A stretch of DNA of 64,000 nucleotides from CAYUPI01 sp964446585 (GCA_964446585.1 CAYUPI010000011.1:1-64000), one strand, 5' to 3'; positions 18,062-26,622 are shown, counted from the stretch's first letter. Notes: generated from the letters alone by a model not told the origin. Translations and numbers: made by a program.

Positions 18062-18643
18062 GTGACAACAAAGAAAAAAGAAGCGGGAAAAAAGCCTTCC
18101 CCTCGGCAAAAACCGCATGGCTCTGCCACTGCCGCGTCCATACTCGGCCGGACCGTGGAGACGCCGAAAAAAAATGGGCCGGTGAAAATCAAATCCGAAT
18201 GGGTGAAATTTTACAATCGGCTGCTGGAATTGCGCGAGCAACTGATCCGCCAGATGAACGGTCTGGCCCAGGAATCCGCCCAGGAAATGGCCGGCTACAG
18301 CCTGCACATGGCGGATTCGGGCACGGATAATTTCGATCGCGATTTCGCCTTGAGCCTGTTGTCGTCGGACCAGGACGCGATCTACGAAATCGAGGAGGCG
18401 CTCAAACGCATTCAGAAGAACACCTATGGCATTTGCGAATTGACCGGCAAGACAATTCCCCGGACCCGGTTGGAAGCGATACCCTGGACGCGATTTACAG
18501 TACAGGCGCAGGCGCAGCTCGAGCGCGACGGCGCCTTGCGGCAACGCCGCCTGGGCGTGCTAGGCACCGTCGATGCCGTGGGCTTGGCCGAGGTCGAGGT
18601 CGAAGAGGAAGAGCCGGAAGAGAAACCGAAAGAAAAGGAATAA
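18062..18643 (+). CDS. DksA/TraR-family protein with degenerate zinc finger
   Basis: 193 residues from a GTG. A basic N-terminus (TTKKKEAGKKPSPRQK) precedes a coiled-coil region (FYNRLLELREQLIRQMNGL, then a second helix with DFALSLLSSDQDAIYEIEEALKRI) and the YGICELTGKTIPRTRLEAIPW segment that normally holds a C4 zinc finger. Only one of the four cysteines remains, so it should not bind zinc in the usual way. The C-terminus is a Glu/Lys-rich tail (EVEEEEPEEKPKEKE). DksA proteins act in the secondary channel of RNA polymerase with ppGpp. A Cys-poor version beside folE2 and L33 is consistent with a zinc-sparing paralogue. Confidence 0.85.
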   Translation: MTTKKKEAGKKPSPRQKPHGSATAASILGRTVETPKKNGPVKIKSEWVKFYNRLLELREQLIRQMNGLAQESAQEMAGYSLHMADSGTDNFDRDFALSLLSSDQDAIYEIEEALKRIQKNTYGICELTGKTIPRTRLEAIPWTRFTVQAQAQLERDGALRQRRLGVLGTVDAVGLAEVEVEEEEPEEKPKEKE

Positions 18644-18646
18644 TTC

Positions 18647-18814
18647 ATGCCTCGAGAGATCATCACTATCGAATGCACCGAGGCGCGCAAGGAGGGCAAG
18701 TCGCCCTCGCGCTACACCACCACGCGCAATAAGAAGCTCAAGACGGAGAAGCTGCAGCTCATGAAGTACAATCCCGCGCTTCGACGTCATACGCTTCATC
18801 GCGAAATCAAGTAA
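18647..18814 (+). CDS. rpmG: 50S ribosomal protein L33, cysteine-minus form
   Basis: 55 residues, MPREIITIECTEARKEGKSP..., ending KYNPALRRHTLHREIK. A good AAGGA ribosome-binding site lies 8 bases before the ATG. The zinc-binding form of L33 has two CxxC pairs (CTEC and YCPRC). Here they read CTEA and YNPAL, so a single Cys is left and zinc is not bound. It follows the DksA-like gene by 3 bases and precedes rpsR by 8, so the three are surely one operon. Confidence 0.93.
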   Translation: MPREIITIECTEARKEGKSPSRYTTTRNKKLKTEKLQLMKYNPALRRHTLHREIK

Positions 18815-18822
18815 CGCGACTT

Positions 18823-19089
18823 ATGCCCCGCAAAACCCGCCCGGAAAAGCGCGACACTCACGGAGCGCGTGGCCGCGGTTCGCTCATGGAAATTCGCACC
18901 CAGCGGCCGAAGCCCAAGATCGATTTCACTGCCGACATGCTCGATTTCAAGAACGTTAACCTGCTCCGCCAATTTGTGACCGACCAGGGCCGCATCCTGC
19001 CTCGGAAATACACCGGTCTGCCTGCCCATTATCAGCGGCGGCTTAATCGCGCCATCAAACGCGCCCGGCAGATGTTGCTTATGAAATAA
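18823..19089 (+). CDS. rpsR: 30S ribosomal protein S18
   Basis: 88 residues. The basic N-terminal tail MPRKTRPEKRDTHGARGRG is followed by the S18 core: DFKNVNLLRQFVTDQGRILPRKYTGLPAHYQRRLNRAIKRARQMLLM. It contains no cysteine, so this is a C-minus form. S18 sits on the 30S platform next to S6. It is the last gene of the dksA-like/rpmG/rpsR operon, followed at once by a strong terminator. Confidence 0.95.
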   Translation: MPRKTRPEKRDTHGARGRGSLMEIRTQRPKPKIDFTADMLDFKNVNLLRQFVTDQGRILPRKYTGLPAHYQRRLNRAIKRARQMLLMK

Positions 19090-19100
19090 GGTTCGAGCGC

Positions 19101-19128
19101 TCCCCGCGACAGCGGTCGCGGGGATTTT
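19101..19128 (+). terminator. Rho-independent terminator after rpsR
   Basis: Perfect 10-bp stem TCCCCGCGAC / GTCGCGGGGA with a 4-base loop, followed by TTTTG. Confidence 0.85.
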
Positions 19129-19141
19129 GCTGGAGACCAAA

Positions 19142-19156
19142 TGCAAATGATTTGCA
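19142..19156 (+). promoter_or_regulatory. Candidate Zur/Fur operator, 7-1-7 palindrome
   Basis: TGCAAAT-G-ATTTGCA, a perfect 7-1-7 inverted repeat 40 bases before the ATG of the ZIP transporter gene, whose downstream partner encodes a Fur-family repressor. Size and 7-1-7 layout are those of Fur/Zur boxes; the base sequence itself is not one I can match to a known consensus. Confidence 0.65.
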
Positions 19157-19196
19157 ATGCGGCGGGCGGCGTCGTGGCTGCCTGAGAGTTGACTCG

Positions 19197-19916
19197 ATGG
19201 ACTACCTGCTTTTGCTTTCGACGATCGTCCTGGGTGGCGCCAGCGTGTTCCTGTTCAAGCTCTACGAACCGCGCCATGTAAAACTGTTAAACGCCTTCAC
19301 CGGAGCCTACTTGTTATGCCTGACGCTGCTGCATCTTCTGCCGGAGCTGTATCATTCGCCCAAGGGAATCCAGCCGCAGGATGATCTGCACATCGGGGTG
19401 CTGATTCTGGGCGGGTTCTTCACGCAGATTGCTCTGGACATGATTTCCCTGGGAGTCGAGCACGGGCACGCCCATCATCTGCCCGGAAGAATGCCATTCG
19501 GGGTGGTGGCGGGGCTTTGTTTGCACGCGCTGGTGGAGGCGAGCGCGCTGGGCAACGCGCGCACGCACTATGACCCGGCCTCACGCCGGTTGCTGTTGTG
19601 GAGCATCATGCTGCACAATTACCCGGTCTCAATCGCGCTGCTCGGGATGTTGCTGCATAGCGGCATGAAGCGTGGCAGCGCGCTGGCGCTTCTGGGTCTG
19701 TTCGCCGCCATGGCGCCGCTGGGCATGTCGATTGGGGCACACACGGCCCTGGCGGCCCACACGCGCGAACTCATGGCCTTCGTGATTGGTATCTTCATGC
19801 ATATTTCGACGACGATTCTGTTCGAGAGCAGTGACATCCACCGGTTTAACCTGGCCAAGCTCGGCGCCATCGTCGTCGGCATCGGCTTGGCCATACTGAG
19901 CCTGCGACTCCATTGA
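19197..19916 (+). CDS. ZIP-family metal transporter
   Basis: 239 residues from the ATG at 19197; the longer frame to 19152 reads through the operator. Seven to eight hydrophobic segments. A His-rich loop (GVEHGHAHHLPG) lies between TM3 and TM4. TM4 has HALVEASALG and TM5 has MLHNYPVSIALLG, matching the H-x3-E and H-N-x-P metal-binding motifs of ZIP importers. Probable role: uptake of zinc, possibly other divalent metals, across the inner membrane. The stop codon directly abuts the ATG of the Fur-family gene, so the two are one operon behind the 7-1-7 palindrome. Confidence 0.9.
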   Translation: MDYLLLLSTIVLGGASVFLFKLYEPRHVKLLNAFTGAYLLCLTLLHLLPELYHSPKGIQPQDDLHIGVLILGGFFTQIALDMISLGVEHGHAHHLPGRMPFGVVAGLCLHALVEASALGNARTHYDPASRRLLLWSIMLHNYPVSIALLGMLLHSGMKRGSALALLGLFAAMAPLGMSIGAHTALAAHTRELMAFVIGIFMHISTTILFESSDIHRFNLAKLGAIVVGIGLAILSLRLH

Positions 19917-20375
19917 ATGATGAATCCGCATCGCCATCCTCCCCCGGTTCGGCGTGGGCAGTTGCCGGAACTGGCCCAACGGCTGCGGCGCGAGTCGCGC
20001 AAGGTGACCGCTCCGCGGCAAGCCATTCTAGAAGTTCTGGGCCGAGTGGCGCATCCGATGACAGTCAAAGAGATTTTCGAGGTGCTGCCGAAAAATGAAT
20101 GCGATCTGGCGACGGTTTATCGTTCGATCCGGCTGCTCGAAGCCATGGGAATGGTCAAGCGATTTGACTTTGGCGATGGGACCGCCCGGTACGAGCTGCT
20201 GGCAGAGGGCGATAGCGGCCATCACCATCATCTGGTGTGCACTCGCTGCGCGGAAATTGTCGAGCTGGATGAATGCTCGCTCCTCGAACTGGAGGAGCGA
20301 ATCGCCGCCCGCAACGGCTTCAAAGCAATTACCCACAAGCTGGAGTTTTTTGGGCTCTGCCCGGAATGCCAATAA
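19917..20375 (+). CDS. Fur-family regulator, probably Zur
   Basis: 152 residues. N-terminal winged helix (SRKVTAPRQAILEVLGR...HPMTVKEIFEVLP...DLATVYRSIRLLEAMGMVKRFDFGDGTARYEL), then the hinge metal ligands GHHHHLVCTRCAEIVELDEC and a terminal CPEC; the two CxxC pairs form the structural zinc site. Family members are Fe, Zn, Mn or peroxide sensors. Co-transcription with a ZIP transporter and closeness to folE2 and Cys-minus ribosomal protein genes favour a zinc sensor. That assignment is inference. Confidence 0.9.
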   Translation: MMNPHRHPPPVRRGQLPELAQRLRRESRKVTAPRQAILEVLGRVAHPMTVKEIFEVLPKNECDLATVYRSIRLLEAMGMVKRFDFGDGTARYELLAEGDSGHHHHLVCTRCAEIVELDECSLLELEERIAARNGFKAITHKLEFFGLCPECQ

Positions 20376-20392
20376 TTGCCCGCGTACAAGAC

Positions 20393-20416
20393 AAAGCCAC
20401 GCGCTCGCGTGGCTTT
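20393..20416 (+). terminator. Hairpin terminator after the Fur-family gene
   Basis: Perfect 11-bp stem AAAGCCACGCG / CGCGTGGCTTT with a 2-base loop, 18 bases after the stop codon. There is no extended T-run beyond the stem. Confidence 0.6.
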
Positions 20417-20441
20417 ACAGTATCGAATTTGAATTTGATCT

Positions 20442-20711
20442 CTACGAGGACGCCTCACCTGCGATCCAGTCCCCAAGGTGCAGGTATTCCTTAATCTTTC
20501 TTCGTTCGTATCGATGTTTGAGTGGTTTTTTGGGTTGGTTATCCACTTTCCGAAACGGGTGTTTGGGGTTACGAACGGCCTCACTGATGACTTCCAACGA
20601 TTTGGTCATAGCTTGATTCTCTTGTTCCAGGTTTAACCAGGAGCGAAGCAGGCTAACGGGCTTTCCTTGAGTCCGCCCATTAAGCAATCGAGTTGGTATC
20701 GGCTGCTTCAA
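20442..20711 (-). CDS. Possible small basic protein
   Basis: 89 codons, or 55 from the internal ATG at 20609. The second half is rich in Lys and Arg (RNPKHPFRKVDNQPKKPLKHRYERRKIKEYL) and free of low complexity, so it reads like a real protein, but no family is recognised and no good ribosome-binding site is seen. It lies alone between the Fur-family gene and prmA. Confidence 0.35.
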   Translation of the reverse strand: MKQPIPTRLLNGRTQGKPVSLLRSWLNLEQENQAMTKSLEVISEAVRNPKHPFRKVDNQPKKPLKHRYERRKIKEYLHLGDWIAGEASS

Positions 20712-20791
20712 GTGCTCTAAGTATATGACTCCTCTCGGAAAATGTCATTCAAAAAATTTCGTCCGTAAAAATGCTTAATCCTTCCAGCGTC

Positions 20792-21691
20792 TCACGGCGA
20801 ACGAAAGGACCCCGAACGCCATTCACGCTCCCGGCGGGTGGCGAGCAATCGCAATCCTGCGCTCTCATAAGCTCGTTTGACGCTGGGGAATTCACGCTCG
20901 AGGATGCCCGCCAGCACCAGGATTCCGTCGCGCCGCAAGCAAGCGAGGATTCGCTGCCACTCGCGCAGCAATAAGTCGGCGGTTAAGTTAGCGCCGATCA
21001 GCGAGTACCGCCGTCCGCCACTAGCAGGAAGCTCGCCGATATCCTGCCTCAGAAACCTGATGCGGTGCGTCACGCGGTTAAGTCGGGCATTGGCTCGCGC
21101 AACTCGGACCGCATCGGGATCGACATCGAAAGCTTCAATTGGCCTGTAACCGAGCTTAGCGGCGGCAATCGCCAGAATGCTCGACCCGGTGCCCAGGTCC
21201 AAAAACGACTGATGCGCGCCTGGGACGCGTCTCCTCGCCAATTCCCGCAAACAAAACGCTGTTGTCGGGTGATGGCCGGTGCCGAAGCTCAACCCGGGAT
21301 CGAGCCGGACGAGCGCTTGTCCGCGACGCGGCTGGCGCCGGCTCCAGGTTGGTTGAATGAGCAGTACGGAACCAACCTCGATTGGCCGAAAATGGCGCTT
21401 CCAGGAATCCGCCCAATCCTCCCATCGAAGCCTTGTTAGGCGAACTCGGCCGGTGCCAACGGGCAGACCGCACGCGGTTATCTGTTCTAGCCTGGCCTTG
21501 AGTCTCTCTGCGTGGGCGCGTGTCCAGGCCGTTCGGGCCTGCAAATAAGCCGTCACCTGGGTCCATCCAGCGCTCGCGTTCGTGTAGGAGCAAGTGGGTT
21601 CGTTCAATATCTCGCCGAGCAGCTCCGCAACCACCTCTTCCGCTTCACTGGTAGTCGTTACTGATAGTTTCCAGAGTGGGCCACGTCTCAT
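20792..21691 (-). CDS. prmA: Ribosomal protein L11 methyltransferase
   Basis: 299 residues. The N-terminal substrate-recognition domain is followed by a class I SAM-dependent methyltransferase. Seen motifs: DPGLSFGTGHHPTTAFCLREL (PrmA signature), FLDLGTGSSILAIAAAKLG (SAM motif I, with GTGSS where GCGSG is usual), AFDVDPDAVRVARANARLN, and GANLTADLLL in the position of the N-I-L-A active-site motif. It trimethylates Lys/N-terminal amines of ribosomal protein L11. The C-terminus is Arg-rich (REREWRSGSF). It is probably transcribed alone or after rph. Confidence 0.9.
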   Translation of the reverse strand: MRRGPLWKLSVTTTSEAEEVVAELLGEILNEPTCSYTNASAGWTQVTAYLQARTAWTRAHAERLKARLEQITACGLPVGTGRVRLTRLRWEDWADSWKRHFRPIEVGSVLLIQPTWSRRQPRRGQALVRLDPGLSFGTGHHPTTAFCLRELARRRVPGAHQSFLDLGTGSSILAIAAAKLGYRPIEAFDVDPDAVRVARANARLNRVTHRIRFLRQDIGELPASGGRRYSLIGANLTADLLLREWQRILACLRRDGILVLAGILEREFPSVKRAYESAGLRLLATRREREWRSGSFRSP

Positions 21692-21789
21692 TCAAGGATG
21701 ACGGATTACGATGGTCCCCTGAACCAGTCTCCTCCCTCCTGCTCCCGACCTTCGACGCTCGACCCTCGGCTCTTTCCGGGCCTTCGTCA

Positions 21790-22551
21790 TCAATCTTCCA
21801 CAAGAGCCGCTCGTTGGGCGGCTAACAACTGGCCGATGCCGGCCTTGCCCAACGCGAGCATCTCCGCCAATTCTGCTTCACTGAACGTGGCCTCCTCGCC
21901 CGTGCCCTGCAACTCGATGAAATCTCCGGCCGAGTTCATCACCAAGTTCAAGTCCACGGTCGCGGCGGCATCTTCCGTGTAGCACAAATCGAGCAACGCT
22001 TGCTGGTTGACGATGCCGACGCTGACGGCCGCGACTGCGTTCAACATCGGGCACTCGACAGCCTTTCCTTCGGCCACCATTTTCCGGATGGCCAGGGACA
22101 ACGCCACGTACGCGCCGGTAATTGCCGCTGTGCGCGTGCCGCCATCAGCTTGGAGCACGTCGCAATCGATCCAGATGGTGCGGGGGCCGAGTTTTTCGAG
22201 GTCGATAGCCGCTCGCATGGCCCGGCCAATCAGGCGCTGGATTTCCTGTGACCGGCCGTCAATTTTGCCCCGCGTGATGTCCCGCTGTTTGCGTTGCAGC
22301 GTGGAGTAAGGAAGCATTGAGTATTCCGCCGTAATCCAGCCGCCGGTGATGGATTTATCCTTCATCCAGCGCGGCACGCTGTCCTCGACGGTGACGCCGC
22401 AGATCACCCGCGTGTTGCCCCATTCGATGAGGGTCGAGCCGGTGGCATGAGGTGCAATGTGGTTTTGGAAATTGACCGGCCGCAATTGGGCAGGCCGGCG
22501 GTTATCGGCGCGCGGGGGAGGCAGGACGGGCATCGTCTGGAGCTCGGCCAT
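21790..22551 (-). CDS. rph: Ribonuclease PH
   Basis: 253 residues from the ATG at 22551 (MAELQTMPVLPP); the ATG at 22533 is an alternative, and a longer frame to 22671 lacks family support. It opens RADNRRPAQLRPV, the RNase PH start (R-x-D-x-R-x3-Q-R-P). CGVTVEDSVP, GWITAEYSMLPYST, SQEIQRLIGRAMRAA, WIDCDVLQADGGTRTAAITGA and VDLNLVMNSAGDFIELQGTGEE are all family motifs, including the catalytic Asp in CDVLQADGG. It trims tRNA 3' ends by phosphorolysis and forms hexamers. Confidence 0.93.
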   Translation of the reverse strand: MAELQTMPVLPPPRADNRRPAQLRPVNFQNHIAPHATGSTLIEWGNTRVICGVTVEDSVPRWMKDKSITGGWITAEYSMLPYSTLQRKQRDITRGKIDGRSQEIQRLIGRAMRAAIDLEKLGPRTIWIDCDVLQADGGTRTAAITGAYVALSLAIRKMVAEGKAVECPMLNAVAAVSVGIVNQQALLDLCYTEDAAATVDLNLVMNSAGDFIELQGTGEEATFSEAELAEMLALGKAGIGQLLAAQRAALVED

Positions 22552-22724
22552 AAGAGGGCGGAAGGGTAAACCAACTTCCGTTCCTGGCAACGATGAAAAG
22601 CCCGGCCATCGGCCAAAAGAACAAGAGCGCGGAAGAAGGACCTCCCCCACTCCAATCACCTTGCCAAGCACTTCCGGAAACCTAGACTGCCAATCGAGCT
22701 CAATAAACGAATCGGCATGGAACC

Positions 22725-23492
22725 ATGGCCCAGAGCGAGCAATTGCCGGGCGCTAGTACGATGGGTCAGAGCTGGTTTACGACGACCCATTGGAGCGTAG
22801 TCCTCGCGGCCGGACAGACCAGTTCACCGGCGGCCCAGGCCGCCTTGGAACGACTGTGCCGCACCTATTGGTACCCGCTTTACGCCTACGTAAGACGACG
22901 CGGTTGTTCTGCGCCTGATGCCCAGGACCTGACACAGGAATTCTTTGCGCGGCTGCTGGCAGACGATTTCCTGAACGGTGTGGGTGCTGAAAAGGGCAAG
23001 TTTCGTTCGTTTCTGCTCGCGGCGATGAACCACTTCCTGGCCAATGAACGCGACCGAACCTTGGCAGCTAAAAGGGGCGGCGGCAAACAAATCATCTCGC
23101 TCGACGCGGTTTCACCGGAAGAACGCTACCAATTCGAGCCGGCTTCGGACGTGACCGCCGCCGTGCTGTTCGAACAACGTTGGGCCTGGGCGCTGCTGGA
23201 ACAAGCACTCAAACACCTGCGTGAGGAGTGCGAGGCCCAGGGCAAGGCCGCCCAATTCGACCGTCTCAAGGTCTTCCTGCAGGGCGAAACCCGGGGCGGC
23301 GATTACGCGCGGCTCGCGCCGGAGATGAACATGAGCCCAGGTGCCGTCGCCATGGCTGTGCACCGCTTGCGCCAGCGGTACGGCGAGTTAGTGCGGGCCG
23401 AAATTGCCAACACTTTGGACAACCCAGCCGAAATTGAAGACGAGATGCGCTACCTGTTGACGGTCATTGGCGGCCAGCCGAGACCGGAGTGA
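22725..23492 (+). CDS. ECF-type RNA polymerase sigma factor, kinase-linked
   Basis: 255 residues. It starts ...WFTTTHWSVVLAAG, the N-terminal signature of a sigma-factor group abundant in Planctomycetes and Verrucomicrobia. Region 2: LERLCRTYWYPLYAYVRRRGCSAPDAQDLTQEFFARLL. Region 4: a helix-turn-helix (GDYARLAPEMNMSPGAVAMAVHRLRQRYGELVR). It is followed after 28 bases by a large Ser/Thr kinase gene; in these phyla such sigma factors are often encoded beside kinases and are thought to be controlled by phosphorylation. A target could be the ~42 bp element repeated downstream; this is a guess. Confidence 0.88.
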   Translation: MAQSEQLPGASTMGQSWFTTTHWSVVLAAGQTSSPAAQAALERLCRTYWYPLYAYVRRRGCSAPDAQDLTQEFFARLLADDFLNGVGAEKGKFRSFLLAAMNHFLANERDRTLAAKRGGGKQIISLDAVSPEERYQFEPASDVTAAVLFEQRWAWALLEQALKHLREECEAQGKAAQFDRLKVFLQGETRGGDYARLAPEMNMSPGAVAMAVHRLRQRYGELVRAEIANTLDNPAEIEDEMRYLLTVIGGQPRPE

Positions 23493-23520
23493 TCTGTCTA
23501 GCTCGCTTTGCGTCCGCGCC

Positions 23521-26500
23521 ATGCCCGATACACGAGTTTGTTCAGAATGCGGTTCGGCCTTGCCTCCGAACCTGTTCGAGGGCCTTTGCCCCAATTGCAT
23601 CGCTCGCTCGGCATTCGGCGCGACGATGCAGACGCCGGCCATCGCCGAACCTGCGCGGGCTGCTCCTTTGCGTAAGTTCGGAGATTATGAGTTGCTCGAG
23701 GAGATCGCTCGCGGAGGCATGGGCGTCGTTTTCAAGGCGCGTCAAGTCAGCCTCAACCGCGTTGTGGCGGTGAAGATGATTCTCGCCGGACAATTGGCGA
23801 GCACGGCGGAAGTTCAGCGGTTTCGGGCCGAAGCCAAAGCGGCCGCGAGTTTGCAGCACCCCAACATCGTCGCCATCCACGAAGTCGGCGAGCACGAGGG
23901 TCTCCATTTCTTTTCGATGGACTACGTCGAAGGCCAGAGCCTGGCCCAGTGGAGCGCCGCCTGCAAAGTGCGGGATGCGGAGTGGTTCCGCCGCGCCGCC
24001 GCCCAGGTCAAGATCATCGCCGAGGCTATCCATTACGCCCACCAACAGGGCACGCTGCACCGCGACCTCAAACCCTCCAATATCCTGATTGATTCCTTTG
24101 GACAGCCGCGGATCACCGACTTTGGTTTAGCCAAGCGCCTGACGGACTCTCAACTCTCAACTCACAACCCTCAACTCACTCTTACCGGCCAGGTCCTCGG
24201 CACACCCAACTTCATGCCGCCCGAACAGGCCGGGGCCGGACGCAGTGAGGTAGGCCCGCAAAGCGATGTCTATTCGCTCGGTGCGGTTCTTTATTTCCTG
24301 CTCACTGGGCGGCCACCCTTCGCCGCGGAAACGCTCCAGGCCACATTGGCCCGGCTGGCCAGCGTGGACCCGGTCGCCCCGCGGAAGCTCGTGCCAACTG
24401 TGCCGCGGGATCTCGATACCATTTGCGTGAAGTGCCTCGAAAAGGTTCCCCAACGTCGTTACGCAAGTGCACAGGAGTTGGCCGACGAACTGGGCCGGTT
24501 TCTGCGCGACGAACCGATCCTCGCGCGGCCCGTCGGCCAGGCCCAGAAAGCCTGGCGCTGGTGCAGGCGGCATCCTGCCGTGGCCAGTTTGGCCGTCAGC
24601 CTGACGCTTACGCTGGGGCTGTCGCTCGTCGTGATTGCTCTGCTCGCGCAGCGGGGTCGGCTGCCGGAGTTGGGGCGGCGAGCGGATCAGGCGTCGTCAG
24701 GTGCAAACGAGCGCAGCCGGTTGGCGCCCATCCCGGTCCTCAGTGGCCGCGGCGCTTCCGGTTTTATTGCAGGCAAACTCTACGTCACCAGCCCCGCTGA
24801 TGGCTATGCTGGTGAGCCGGGAAATCGCAACTGGTTTCATGCCTACGATCCTTTTAACAATCAGTGGTCGAAATTGCCCGGCACTCCGACCATTCACGTG
24901 TATCCGAGCTATGGGGTGATCGATCGAAAATTTTACCTTGTTGCCGGCAAAGATGAGAAGGGTGACCTGAATCGGCAGCTCGACATCTATGACCCGGAAC
25001 CAAACGAATGGTCTGTCGGCGCCCCTCTGCCGACTCCACGCTTAGGGGCGGCAGGCGCTGTGTTCGGTGGAAAGCTCTATGTTCTCGGCGGCACTGATGG
25101 AACCAACGTCCTCAAGAAAGTCGAAATCTATGATCCTGCTACCAGCCGCTGGACCGATGGGCCGGAGATGACCGCGCCGCGGACTAGCTTCGGTGCCGCC
25201 GTGCTCAACGGAATACTTTACGTCCTGGGTGGCTGGGGGCCAGAACTGAAGGACCCCGTTAGCGGGCAGGTGGCGCCGTTGAGGACGATGGAAGCGTTGA
25301 CTTCAAATGGCGTGTGGGTTGCGCAAAGCTCGATGGACATGGCTGTTAGCCAGTTCTTCGTCGCTGTAGTTGACAACGTTCTGTATGTTGCCGGCGGCAG
25401 AAGCTCCGCCGAAACCCCGCTGCTTCAGGTGTATCACCCGACGACAGCCTCCTGGGACAGTTCACTCCCGGCCATGCCCGAAGCCAGAGAGGACGGCTCG
25501 GGCGCACACGCCATTTCAGGACTGCTTTATTGCATCGGCGGCTGGACCAGTCCGGCCAAACCCCTCTACACTTCAAGCCGCAAGGGCTTGCCTCATGATG
25601 AGATTTTCGTCTTCGACACACATCGATACAGTTGGGCAACCGACTCGCTCCTGATTACCAACACCACCTGGCCTGGGCGCATTGCTCCACATCCATTGCT
25701 GACCGGGTGTGGCCTTTCAGGAGTCATTGACGACAAACTCTACGTCACCAGCCCTTGTGATGGCCAGGCGGGGCACCGGCAGCATTTCCATTCGTACGAC
25801 CCGACGGAAAACAGGTGGTCGCACGCGTTGCCGGCCTCACCTGAGGTTCATGCGGCGGGGGCGGGCGGGGTGATTGACGGAAAATTCTATCTCGCAGGTG
25901 GCATTGACAGCAAGGGACGCATCCATGGTAGCTTGGACGTTTATCATCCCGCGGTAACCAACTGGCAGACCAACGCGACAATGCATCTGCCAAGAGCCCA
26001 CACAGCCGGTGCCGTGCTCGACGGAAAACTGTATGTCCTCGGCGGCAACGATGGAACCAATCTTTCGCGCGCTGTCGAGATGTTCGATCCCAAAACCAGT
26101 CACTGGTCCGACGGCCCATCTCTCCCAACCGCGCTGGAGGACCTTGGCGCTGCCGTGATCGAGCGCACTCTGTATGTCGTGGGCGGCCGGGGTGCAGACG
26201 GCCACCCCACCACGACTCTCCTCGCGCTGGCTGCCGACGGCAAATGGCAGACAAAAAGGCCGATGCCACTGGCGGTCAGTGGAGCATTTATCGCCGCCCT
26301 GAATGGAGCGGTCTATGTTGTCGGAGGCCGGACCGCCACGGGTGAAGTCAGAGACCTCCAGGCCTATTTTCCTCGCAAGAATGGGTGGGAAAAGCTCGCC
26401 CCCCTGCCGGGAGGCCGCCATGGAGGCTGCGGCGCGCAGCCGCTCAACGGCGAGCTTTATGTGATCGGCGGATGGAGCGGCCAACCGCCATCGCTTCACG

Positions 26501-26547
26501 ACGATCTGTTCGCCTACGATCCCCGCCGCAAAGCCTGGAGAAGGTGA
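23521..26547 (+). CDS. Membrane Ser/Thr protein kinase with extracytoplasmic Kelch propellers
   Basis: 1008 residues from the ATG at 23521. N-terminal zinc ribbon (CSECGSALPPNLFEGLCPNC). Kinase domain ~50-325: GRGGMGVVF-like Gly loop (ARGGMGVVF), VAVKMI lysine, HRDLKPSNIL catalytic loop, DFGLAK, GTPNFMPPEQ. A transmembrane helix lies at about 360-385 (VASLAVSLTLTLGLSLVVIALL). The outer half holds at least ten Kelch repeats (KLYVLGG...YDP...W) in two blocks, each starting with LSG-x-YVTSP(A/C)DG. The kinase is intracellular and the propellers are outside, so it looks like a sensor. It follows the sigma factor gene and is probably its partner. Confidence 0.9.
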   Translation: MPDTRVCSECGSALPPNLFEGLCPNCIARSAFGATMQTPAIAEPARAAPLRKFGDYELLEEIARGGMGVVFKARQVSLNRVVAVKMILAGQLASTAEVQRFRAEAKAAASLQHPNIVAIHEVGEHEGLHFFSMDYVEGQSLAQWSAACKVRDAEWFRRAAAQVKIIAEAIHYAHQQGTLHRDLKPSNILIDSFGQPRITDFGLAKRLTDSQLSTHNPQLTLTGQVLGTPNFMPPEQAGAGRSEVGPQSDVYSLGAVLYFLLTGRPPFAAETLQATLARLASVDPVAPRKLVPTVPRDLDTICVKCLEKVPQRRYASAQELADELGRFLRDEPILARPVGQAQKAWRWCRRHPAVASLAVSLTLTLGLSLVVIALLAQRGRLPELGRRADQASSGANERSRLAPIPVLSGRGASGFIAGKLYVTSPADGYAGEPGNRNWFHAYDPFNNQWSKLPGTPTIHVYPSYGVIDRKFYLVAGKDEKGDLNRQLDIYDPEPNEWSVGAPLPTPRLGAAGAVFGGKLYVLGGTDGTNVLKKVEIYDPATSRWTDGPEMTAPRTSFGAAVLNGILYVLGGWGPELKDPVSGQVAPLRTMEALTSNGVWVAQSSMDMAVSQFFVAVVDNVLYVAGGRSSAETPLLQVYHPTTASWDSSLPAMPEAREDGSGAHAISGLLYCIGGWTSPAKPLYTSSRKGLPHDEIFVFDTHRYSWATDSLLITNTTWPGRIAPHPLLTGCGLSGVIDDKLYVTSPCDGQAGHRQHFHSYDPTENRWSHALPASPEVHAAGAGGVIDGKFYLAGGIDSKGRIHGSLDVYHPAVTNWQTNATMHLPRAHTAGAVLDGKLYVLGGNDGTNLSRAVEMFDPKTSHWSDGPSLPTALEDLGAAVIERTLYVVGGRGADGHPTTTLLALAADGKWQTKRPMPLAVSGAFIAALNGAVYVVGGRTATGEVRDLQAYFPRKNGWEKLAPLPGGRHGGCGAQPLNGELYVIGGWSGQPPSLHDDLFAYDPRRKAWRR

Positions 26548-26622
26548 ACGAGGCCAAGGGCGTCGGATCGTAAAAATCAGTGAGAGCGCTAAAGGCAAAA
26601 TGGCTGCGAGCCTGGCAGGTTT

